From NCBI GenBank assembly GCA_030620215.1, contig JAUXFE010000054.1, forward strand, positions 1 to 5,279: DNA of 5,279 nt, given 5' to 3'. The notes under the pieces are model-generated. The model saw only the letters and a list, made by a program, of their open reading frames with translations, was not told where the DNA came from and made no database searches. How positions within the stretch are numbered: position 1 is the first letter of the stretch; the number at the start of each line of letters is the position of its first letter. Origin of the DNA: Candidatus Peregrinibacteria bacterium. Its GTDB lineage: Bacteria > Patescibacteria > Gracilibacteria > UM-FILTER-43-11. Below, piece after piece: positions 1 through 4,303 of the stretch. Made by a program: the position numbers and the translations under genes.

Positions 1-552
1 AAAGCACAGAAACGTACCGGCATAGACGAAGAGCTTGATAGATATTTTGCAAATCACGACCGTGATAATGCATTAAGTCTACGTAATCAATTACCTCCTA
101 ATATAACAGCTGAGCGAATAAGAGAAAAGATCAGAGTAAGAAATAAAGATGGTGTGATGTTTCAAGCAGAAAGAGAACATCAATTTATTTTGTTAATACG
201 AATAGGTGAAATAATTAATTTTATTGAGGAATATCAAAAAAGCGGAAATGCCATTGAAAAAGAGTTAATTAATGAGGCACGTGATTTAATGTGGCTTCTT
301 GATACAGCTCGTTATGACACCAAAAATCTTCACTCAATTATCGGTAAAATAGCATTTACAGAAGCGAAAAAGAGGATTGAAAGTATGAATCCACTGGAAA
401 TTACGGATGATGAAATTGAATATATTGAGAATTTACTAAGAAGCGCAATGGATGGAGGAGTATCTATTGACGCTGAATGGAAAAAATTCCATTTAATGGT
501 TACTAAAAAAAGAGTGAAGAAGGTAATGGGTGAAAGCATGCTCGAAAACTAG
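1..552 (+). CDS. Unrecognised helical, charged protein (5' partial)
   Basis: The frame is open from the first base of the window to a TAG at 550-552, so at least 183 codons are present and the true start lies upstream. A GTG at 154 and an ATG at 157 could be read as starts, but the in-frame sequence before them is fully coding and looks like the same protein, so I treat them as internal. The visible part is rich in Lys, Glu, Ile and Arg. It looks all-alpha, with predicted helices near visible residues 53-80, 85-105, 110-130 and 136-150, and a basic C-terminal stretch around 168-176. I see no signal peptide, membrane segment, Cys/His metal motif or catalytic signature. I do not recognise the family. 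The gene converges on the minus-strand pair 585-1504 with about 32 bp between stops. Confidence 0.75.
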   Translation, partial: KAQKRTGIDEELDRYFANHDRDNALSLRNQLPPNITAERIREKIRVRNKDGVMFQAEREHQFILLIRIGEIINFIEEYQKSGNAIEKELINEARDLMWLLDTARYDTKNLHSIIGKIAFTEAKKRIESMNPLEITDDEIEYIENLLRSAMDGGVSIDAEWKKFHLMVTKKRVKKVMGESMLEN

Positions 553-584
553 GATTTTTAAAAGACTTATATTAATCCTGATTG

Positions 585-767
585 TTAAAACTTAGCCTGA
601 GGCGTTTCCTGTTTTCCCCATCCTCTGCGCTCTTCTTCAACGAGCCTTTGTATATCAATATTAGGTACAGATGGGTCAGCATCCGGATTCATTTCCGGTG
701 CAACCGGAACAACCTGAGTATTGGGGCAATCTATTTCCCATTGTTTTTTGTCATCATCCAGTCTCAT
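585..767 (-). CDS. Small unknown protein, 60 aa
   Basis: This minus-strand frame has an ATG at 767-765 and a TAA at 587-585. It starts 11 nt after the stop of the 241-aa gene on the same strand, so it is probably the second gene of a two-gene transcript. The protein is hydrophilic and acidic in its first half (DDDKK near the N-terminus) and Pro/Asp-rich in the middle (residues 20-37). A charged segment with VEEERR follows around 43-48. There is one Cys (residue 14), no membrane segment and no signal peptide. There is no Shine-Dalgarno sequence before the ATG. A longer plus-strand frame covers the same DNA but has the Ser/Phe/Ile-rich composition of an antisense shadow. The function is unknown, and because of its size this is less certain than its neighbour. 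Confidence 0.5.
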   Translation of the reverse strand: MRLDDDKKQWEIDCPNTQVVPVAPEMNPDADPSVPNIDIQRLVEEERRGWGKQETPQAKF

Positions 768-778
768 AGAATATTTGA

Positions 779-1504
779 TTATGATTCTAAGTCATCATCA
801 TTCTTTTCTTCAGGACTAATTCCCTCAGCTTCACAAATTGCCAATACTTCATCGTCGTTTTCCGCTGCAAGTAATTTATTTACAATTACTGCTATATCTT
901 CAACACCTTTAAACATACCAACAGCATTGTAAATTGCATCTACCTTAAGTTTACTTTCAATTTCTTCGACTACTGATAAAATTGTTGCAATTTTTTCCAT
1001 TTCTGCAGAATCCGCATCCAATTTCGCCTCTTCATCCAGGGGAGGTACGATTGAATCTTTATCCGCTGCTTCACTTTCAGTTAACTCTTTAGGTTCTCGA
1101 TAACCTTCAGGGTCTGATACACCATCTTCTTCTAAATGATCCCAAGCTGCAGCTTTATACGGATCATCTCCTAAACTATGATTTTCACTTGCATCTTCAA
1201 ACACACCCTTCTTATCAGGAGGTGGATATGATTGAAATGCAGACTTTGTTGCAGATTCCGAACAAATACATTTTCTGGCATTTTCTCGTCTACTTTCTGT
1301 CATCTCACCAAGAGCCTGGATTAGGGCCACATTATTGGCTATCTCAGAATCTCCCTTATCCCCACCATCAAAACTGGGAGGAATTATTGCTTCACCTCGA
1401 ACAGCATCTAGAAGATTATGATCATAATCAGGATGCTTTGGATCTAATATTCTTGCTTCACCTTCTGGTGTGTGAAGTGGTGGTATTGTAGAGGAACGTT
1501 CCAT
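779..1504 (-). CDS. Unknown acidic protein, 241 aa
   Basis: The frame has an ATG at 1504-1502 and a TAA at 781-779. The start is supported by a near-consensus promoter whose predicted transcript begins about 25 nt upstream. The protein is strongly acidic. Residues 1-160 are Pro/Asp/Glu/Ser-rich and probably disordered. Residues about 168-226 form amphipathic helices rich in Ile, Val, Leu and Ala. The tail (231-241) is almost all acidic and ends in NDDDLES. Three Cys occur: a CxC at 79-81 and a single one at 224. No signal peptide or membrane segment is visible, so a cytoplasmic location is likely. I recognise no family. Its likely operon partner is the 60-aa gene at 767-585. The leader just before the ATG contains CCTCC, the complement of a Shine-Dalgarno, rather than a Shine-Dalgarno. 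Confidence 0.75.
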   Translation of the reverse strand: MERSSTIPPLHTPEGEARILDPKHPDYDHNLLDAVRGEAIIPPSFDGGDKGDSEIANNVALIQALGEMTESRRENARKCICSESATKSAFQSYPPPDKKGVFEDASENHSLGDDPYKAAAWDHLEEDGVSDPEGYREPKELTESEAADKDSIVPPLDEEAKLDADSAEMEKIATILSVVEEIESKLKVDAIYNAVGMFKGVEDIAVIVNKLLAAENDDEVLAICEAEGISPEEKNDDDLES

Positions 1505-1536
1505 GATAGGAGGGTTAGAATAGTGGTTGGCTCAAT

Positions 1537-1564
1537 ATTATATCGTGGTAAGTTTGTAAGTCAA
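1537..1564 (-). promoter_or_regulatory. Sigma70-type promoter for the 241-aa/60-aa pair
   Basis: Read on the minus strand, TTGACT (1564-1559) is followed after 16 nt by a perfect TATAAT (1542-1537). This is 5 of 6 and 6 of 6 matches to the vegetative consensus. Transcription should begin near 1530, giving a leader of about 25 nt before the ATG at 1504. This is the strongest promoter-like sequence in the window. It points away from the folate genes, so the two transcription units are divergent. Confidence 0.75.
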
Positions 1565-1588
1565 GTTTTATTTTGGTAAAAAAATATG

Positions 1589-1594
1589 TATGAT
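1589..1594 (+). promoter_or_regulatory. Possible -10 element for the pterin/folate module
   Basis: TATGAT (5 of 6 to the consensus -10) lies 41 nt before the GTG of the PTPS gene, predicting a leader of about 34 nt. No good -35 hexamer sits 16-18 nt upstream, so this is a weak call. It is placed plausibly in the 130-bp divergent gap, next to the strong minus-strand promoter at 1537-1564. If it is real, the three plus-strand genes to 3158 could be one transcript. Confidence 0.3.
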
Positions 1595-1604
1595 AAAACT
1601 CCTA

Positions 1605-1629
1605 AATCTTTAATCATTAATCTTTAATC
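1605..1629 (+). repeat. 11-bp direct repeat before the PTPS start
   Basis: AATCTTTAATC occurs at 1605-1615 and again at 1619-1629, a spacing of 14 bp. The second copy ends 5 nt before the GTG start at 1635, so in mRNA it occupies the ribosome-binding region in place of a Shine-Dalgarno. It may be an operator or another example of the low-complexity tandem sequence seen in other gaps here. Confidence 0.6.
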
Positions 1630-1634
1630 CATTC

Positions 1635-1979
1635 GTGAAAATCGCCAAAGAATTCACCTTCGATTCCGCCCACTTTTTAAAAGATTACAAGGGCAAATGC
1701 GAGCATATGCATGGCCATACTTATCGTATGCGAGTAGTAATAGAAGGCGAGCCCAAAGAAAACGGTCTTGTTATGGATTTTGCAGATATTAAAAAAGTCG
1801 TAAACGAGAAAGTAGTCGAAAAATGGGATCATGCAACTATTAATGATACTCTCGAGTACGCGTCCGTAGAGAATATGTGTATTTGGGCATGGGAACAGTT
1901 AAAACCGGATTTGTCCGGATTAGTCGAAATTAGAATATGGGAAACAGCTGATTCATTCGCCATCTACACCGGTGAATGA
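1635..1979 (+). CDS. queD: 6-pyruvoyltetrahydropterin synthase homologue (QueD / PTPS-I/III type)
   Basis: This is a COG0720 tunneling-fold enzyme of 114 aa, near the usual 115-140. Zinc ligands are visible as H13 (in SAHFL), H26 and H28 (HGH). The motif at 22-28 is CEHMHGH: C22 matches the catalytic Cys of queuosine-type enzymes (CxxxHGH), and E23 matches the Glu of folate-type PTPS-III (ExxHGH). D65-H66 is the second catalytic pair, and E103 in WET is the substrate-anchoring Glu near the C-terminus. The substrate is 7,8-dihydroneopterin triphosphate. Products known for the family are 6-carboxytetrahydropterin (queuosine route) and 6-hydroxymethyl-dihydropterin (folate route). Because folK and folE follow directly, I favour a folate role, possibly dual. 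The start is a GTG placed just before the canonical N-terminus (KIAKEFTFDSAH), without a Shine-Dalgarno. The gene symbol is by family; a PTPS-III role is equally possible. Confidence 0.95.
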   Translation: MKIAKEFTFDSAHFLKDYKGKCEHMHGHTYRMRVVIEGEPKENGLVMDFADIKKVVNEKVVEKWDHATINDTLEYASVENMCIWAWEQLKPDLSGLVEIRIWETADSFAIYTGE

Positions 1980-1981
1980 CA

Positions 1982-2016
1982 CAATGACCAATGACCAATG
2001 ACCAATGACCAATTAA
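1982..2016 (+). repeat. Tandem CAATGAC heptamer array spanning the folK start
   Basis: Four perfect CAATGAC units lie at 1982-1988, 1989-1995, 1996-2002 and 2003-2009, followed by a decayed unit, CAATTAA (2010-2016). The array begins 2 nt after the PTPS stop and runs into the folK coding sequence. The third unit supplies the folK ATG at 1998. Because 7 is not a multiple of 3, the ATGs at 1984, 1991, 1998 and 2005 fall in different frames, and only 1998 continues into folK. The array is related to those at 2552-2587 and 5085-5108. Confidence 0.9.
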
Positions 2017-2552
2017 AAATCATCGCCTACCTATCTCTCGGTTCAAATATGGGTGACCGTATGGATTATATGAGTGCGGCGAAAGAAAAGTTAGCCGATC
2101 ATCCGGAAATTGATATTGTTACCGAGTCCAAAATCTACGAAACTGAACCATGGCCTCATACAACCAGAAAGAGAAAATATCCAGACGATAAAACAGGGCC
2201 TGAATCGGAATCAGGATCTAATTGGTTTTTAAATCAAGTTGTAAAAATCGAAACATCCCTTGAGCCGGATGATTTACTAGAAGAAGTAGAGCAGATGGAA
2301 AAAGATCTTGGCCGTACAAAAAAGAACAACATCGGTCCACGTGAAATTGATATCGACATTTTGCTTTATAACAACGAAATTGTTGATTTTCCTCATCTTC
2401 AGATACCACACCGCCACATAATGGATAGACGCTTTGTTTTGGAACCACTAGTCGAATTAGACCCTAGCTTAAAAGATCCTCGTAGCGGGCAGATGTATAG
2501 GTATGTATTGGAGAATTTGGAGGATGATTACGAAGTCACTCCGTTCCTATAA
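1998..2552 (+). CDS. folK: 6-hydroxymethyl-7,8-dihydropterin pyrophosphokinase (HPPK)
   Basis: FolK transfers pyrophosphate from ATP to 6-hydroxymethyl-7,8-dihydropterin, the step before dihydropteroate synthase in folate synthesis. Visible landmarks, with E. coli equivalents, are GSNMGDR at 15-21, YETEPW at 47-52, FLN at 77-79 (N79 = N55), GR at 105-106 (R106 = R82), GPREIDIDI at 113-121 with the Mg-binding pair D118/D120 (D95/D97), and PH at 137-138 with R144 and F146 (H115, R121, F123). At 184 aa it is longer than the 159-aa E. coli enzyme. Most of the excess is a polar insertion of about 17 residues between about 53 and 75, in the region of catalytic loop 2. Loop 3 is one residue shorter and lacks the Arg-Trp of E. 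coli (N111-I112 instead). ATG 1998 is the only usable start: the other ATGs in the CAATGAC array stop within five codons. Residues 1-5 (MTNDQ) are repeat-encoded. Stop is TAA. Confidence 0.95.
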   Translation: MTNDQLKIIAYLSLGSNMGDRMDYMSAAKEKLADHPEIDIVTESKIYETEPWPHTTRKRKYPDDKTGPESESGSNWFLNQVVKIETSLEPDDLLEEVEQMEKDLGRTKKNNIGPREIDIDILLYNNEIVDFPHLQIPHRHIMDRRFVLEPLVELDPSLKDPRSGQMYRYVLENLEDDYEVTPFL

Positions 2553-2587
2553 TGACGCAATGACCAATGACGCAATAACCAATTAAA
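2552..2587 (+). repeat. Degenerate AATGAC array between folK and folE
   Basis: Starting at the last base of the folK stop codon, the words AATGACG, CAATGAC, CAATGAC and GCAATAACC are followed by AATTAAA. The segment 2558-2587 is a degenerate copy of the array before folK: both run CAATGACCAATGAC, then a variable unit, then ACCAATTAAA. The two gaps therefore share an ancestral repeat. Unlike at folK, the array ends about 20 nt before the folE ATG (2607), although that ATG also sits in a CCAATGA context. Confidence 0.85.
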
Positions 2588-2606
2588 TCCTAAATTCCAA
2601 TCCCCA

Positions 2607-3158
2607 ATGAACAATAAAGAAGTAGAAAAGCTCGTCAAAAAATTAATCGAACAAATCGATGATCCCAAACGTGAAGGTTTAGTGGATACTCCGAAGCGTG
2701 TCGCAAAAAGTTTTGAAAAACTATATGGCGGATATAAAAAAGATCCAAAAAAACTAATCACAGTTTTTGATAATGAGGGGTATGACGAAATGATTATTGT
2801 GAAAGACATAGATTTTTATTCCATGTGTGAGCATCATATGCTTCCATTTTTTGGGAAGGCATATATTGGATATCTCCCGGACAATAAAATTATCGGACTT
2901 TCCAAATTGCCTCGCATGGTCGAAATATTCTCACGTCGTCTGCAGAATCAAGAACGCCTGACAAAACAAATCGCCGATACATTGAATGATTTACTTAAGC
3001 CAAAAGGCGTCGGAGTAGTTATTAAAGCCAGTCATTTGTGCATGAAGGCCAGAGGTGTTGAAAAGCAAAATTGTGAAATAACAACTTCATCTTTCACCGG
3101 TTTATTCAGGTCTAATTTAAATACACGTAGTGAATTTTTGAATTTAATCAGTAATTAA
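2607..3158 (+). CDS. folE: GTP cyclohydrolase I (type IA)
   Basis: FolE converts GTP and water to 7,8-dihydroneopterin triphosphate and formate, the entry step to folate and to queuosine. At 183 aa it is a compact but full-length member of the zinc-dependent family. The zinc ligands are visible as C74 and H77 in MCEHHMLPFFG and C145 in HLCMKARGV (E. coli C110, H113, C181); H76 and H143 match the conserved active-site His residues. The signature GLSKLPRMVEIFSRRLQNQE (97-116), continuing into RLT, is intact, and the C-terminal SSFTGLFRSN...R.EFL pattern is typical. It is a cytosolic homodecamer in known relatives. It is the third gene of the module and lies 54 bp after folK, with an AATGAC repeat in the gap and no Shine-Dalgarno. 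The start at 2607 places the DTPKRV motif at the expected distance. Confidence 0.97.
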   Translation: MNNKEVEKLVKKLIEQIDDPKREGLVDTPKRVAKSFEKLYGGYKKDPKKLITVFDNEGYDEMIIVKDIDFYSMCEHHMLPFFGKAYIGYLPDNKIIGLSKLPRMVEIFSRRLQNQERLTKQIADTLNDLLKPKGVGVVIKASHLCMKARGVEKQNCEITTSSFTGLFRSNLNTRSEFLNLISN

Positions 3159-3159
3159 T

Positions 3160-3189
3160 TTGACTAATATCATCAATTTGTGTTAAATT
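3160..3189 (+). promoter_or_regulatory. Probable promoter for the 112-aa gene
   Basis: TTGACT (3160-3165) is followed after 18 nt by TAAATT (3184-3189, 4 of 6 to the consensus), with TGT immediately upstream as an extended -10. TTAAAT at 17 nt spacing is an alternative register. The predicted start is about 3195, giving a leader of about 26 nt, like that of the 241-aa gene, which has the same TTGACT -35. It begins 1 nt after the folE stop, so the next gene need not depend on the folate transcript. Confidence 0.5.
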
Positions 3190-3219
3190 AACAAAGAAAG
3201 TGAAAAAATAACACAAATT
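3175..3219. repeat. Perfect 11-bp inverted repeat over the promoter/leader
   Basis: AATTTGTGTTA at 3175-3185 is matched exactly by TAACACAAATT at 3209-3219, with 23 bp between the arms. The left arm overlaps the -10 region of the predicted promoter and the right arm ends 2 nt before the ATG at 3222. In DNA this could be an operator pair for a dimeric regulator. In a transcript reading through from folE it could fold into a stem-loop that hides the start. There is no U-tract, so it is not a standard terminator. Confidence 0.6.
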
Positions 3220-3221
3220 TA

Positions 3222-3560
3222 ATGGCCTCCGACATACCAAACACAGAAAGACCAAGTTTATCACCATCGTTTACTGAACTTGCAATGCCATCGTTTGGTG
3301 TTTGTGATTTTAATGACCCCAAAGAAATAATGGAGCACTTCGGTGAATATAGATGTTTGTTAGCTCCGATATTTGAAAGGTCAGATAGTGATGAAGAGGC
3401 AGCCAGAATAATGAGAGATGAAATAGGATTAAAGGAAAAAATGACCCTAAGAGAAGGTGGCGACAAGCTTGAAAAATTACAATTTGTTTCCGCAATAAAC
3501 TCACGCAGTCAAATAAAAGACGTCAATCATGTTGTAGATGGATTTAGACACGCAATGTAG
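3222..3560 (+). CDS. Unknown protein, 112 aa
   Basis: The frame runs from ATG 3222 to TAG 3558-3560, with a second in-frame TAG immediately after. A promoter-like sequence sits at a suitable distance upstream, which supports this strand over the overlapping minus-strand frames. The N-terminal 25 residues are Pro/Ser-rich and probably flexible. Residues about 32-50 and 55-70 look helical (HFGEYRCLLAPIFE, then acidic DSDEEAARIMRDE), followed by a basic helix around 71-90. Cys occur at 28 and 45. There is no signal peptide or membrane segment, and I do not recognise a family. The stop is 6 bp from the stop of the convergent methyltransferase, leaving no room for a terminator, so the two mRNAs probably overlap at their 3' ends. 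Confidence 0.65.
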   Translation: MASDIPNTERPSLSPSFTELAMPSFGVCDFNDPKEIMEHFGEYRCLLAPIFERSDSDEEAARIMRDEIGLKEKMTLREGGDKLEKLQFVSAINSRSQIKDVNHVVDGFRHAM

Positions 3561-3566
3561 TAGTTG

Positions 3567-4169
3567 CTATTTTTTGAGTATCAAAACCTGACTCACCCAC
3601 ACATCATCCCCTTCGGTGACGATTATTTCGTGTTCCACACCAAAAGCCAGTTTCTCTGCAGCTTCGCGGACATGTCGAGGGAAGTGATTGTAGCATTGGA
3701 TGGTGTATTTTCCTCTACCATCACTTAAAATTAAGGGTTTACGATAATGAATATTCACAAGCACCATTTTTCCGTCATCTTTTAGAACTCGATAACATTC
3801 ATCCAGAAATTTATCCACTTTTTTTAGGTGCACAAGTGAAAGAGAAGAAAAAACCATATCAAAACTTTCATCCTCAAATGGCATTTGCTCCATATCACCT
3901 TCTATTAATTCAATGTCCGGATTTTTTTTCTTAAGTTTAACAAGCATTTCAGAAGAAATATCCAGCGCGGTCACTCTTGCCCCCGCATCATAAAGTTTAA
4001 TAGATAATCGTCCGGTTCCAGCCCCGGCATCAAGCACTTTTAAACCTTGTACCGATTCGATATAAGGATTCAGATACCCTTTTTCAAAACTGTCCCAATA
4101 TTTTTCGCTTTCATCATAAATATCCGCATAGCGAGCGTAACCTTGTTTTGGTGGGAGTCTCTTTTGCAT
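3567..4169 (-). CDS. Class I SAM-dependent methyltransferase
   Basis: This is a 200-aa Rossmann-fold methyltransferase of the UbiE/BioC-like (Methyltransf_11) group. Motif I is VLDAGAGTGRLS at 45-56, which binds SAM. D70 (ALDIS) is the acidic residue expected to hold the ribose. GDMEQMPF at 91-98 with FDMVFSS at 103-109 are the following motifs, and RVLKDDGKMVLV at 127-138 is the typical post-III strand. An N-terminal cap with YARYADIYDE (11-20) is usual for small-molecule methyltransferases. The substrate cannot be read from the sequence; nothing specific to quinone, biotin or tRNA is visible. The start is ATG at 4169-4167 and the stop is TAG at 3569-3567. No Shine-Dalgarno is present. It lies 134 bp downstream of the membrane-protein gene on the same strand, across a repeat-filled gap. 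Confidence 0.92.
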   Translation of the reverse strand: MQKRLPPKQGYARYADIYDESEKYWDSFEKGYLNPYIESVQGLKVLDAGAGTGRLSIKLYDAGARVTALDISSEMLVKLKKKNPDIELIEGDMEQMPFEDESFDMVFSSLSLVHLKKVDKFLDECYRVLKDDGKMVLVNIHYRKPLILSDGRGKYTIQCYNHFPRHVREAAEKLAFGVEHEIIVTEGDDVWVSQVLILKK

Positions 4170-4177
4170 ACTTACTA

Positions 4178-4301
4178 TCGTTAATCGTACATCGTATGTC
4201 GAGGCTCGTTTCGTTTATCGTAGGTCGTTTTTCGTTTATCGTTACGACATACGTTAAACGATTTACGATACGAGCACCGACCTACGTAAGACGATAAACG
4301 A
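4178..4301. repeat. Dense array of TCGTTTATCGT-type words in both orientations
   Basis: TCGTTTATCGT occurs at 4211-4221 and 4232-4242, and its exact reverse complement ACGATAAACGA at 4291-4301. Further inverted pairs are CGTATGTCG (4193-4201) with CGACATACG (4245-4253), CGTAGGTCG (4219-4227) with CGACCTACG (4278-4286), and GCTCGT (4204-4209) with ACGAGC (4270-4275). Shorter ATCGT words fill most of the rest. The array occupies nearly the whole gap between two minus-strand genes. The crossing pairs allow several alternative folds rather than one clean hairpin, and there is no U-tract. Confidence 0.9.
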
Positions 4302-4303
4302 TT

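Noticed and set aside
154..552. GTG/ATG at 154-159 as the real start of the first gene
   Set aside because: The frame is open and protein-like back to base 1, there is no Shine-Dalgarno or promoter before 154, and the upstream residues match the composition of the rest.
551..579. Possible terminator hairpin (AGGATT / AATCCT) between the convergent genes at 552 and 585
   Set aside because: It has only six pairs with a 17-nt loop and no following U-tract, which is too weak to call.
582..932. Plus-strand 116-codon frame opposite the 60-aa and 241-aa genes
   Set aside because: The product is Ser/Phe/Ile-rich with no family features, as expected for an antisense shadow of Asp/Glu/Lys-rich coding sequence. 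It spans the junction of two better-supported minus-strand genes.
1189..1491. Plus-strand 100-codon frame, with a GGAGGT preceding an internal ATG near 1231
   Set aside because: It lies wholly inside the 241-aa gene, which has its own strong promoter. The His/Gln/Leu-rich product looks like a shadow, and the GGAGGT encodes part of the proline run on the other strand.
1977..1979. TGA read as glycine, as in Gracilibacteria and Absconditabacteria
   Set aside because: No TGA occurs inside any conserved protein region in the window. The PTPS gene ends at TGA at the family's normal C-terminus, and read-through would add only repeat-encoded residues.
3188..3504. Minus-strand frames of 92 and 64 codons opposite the 112-aa gene
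   Set aside because: They are Ser/Leu/Ile-rich shadow compositions, lack a promoter, and overlap a plus-strand frame that has a promoter at the right distance.
4178..4301. CRISPR array
   Set aside because: The repeated words are only 9-11 bp, occur in both orientations and have no regular spacers, and no cas gene is present.
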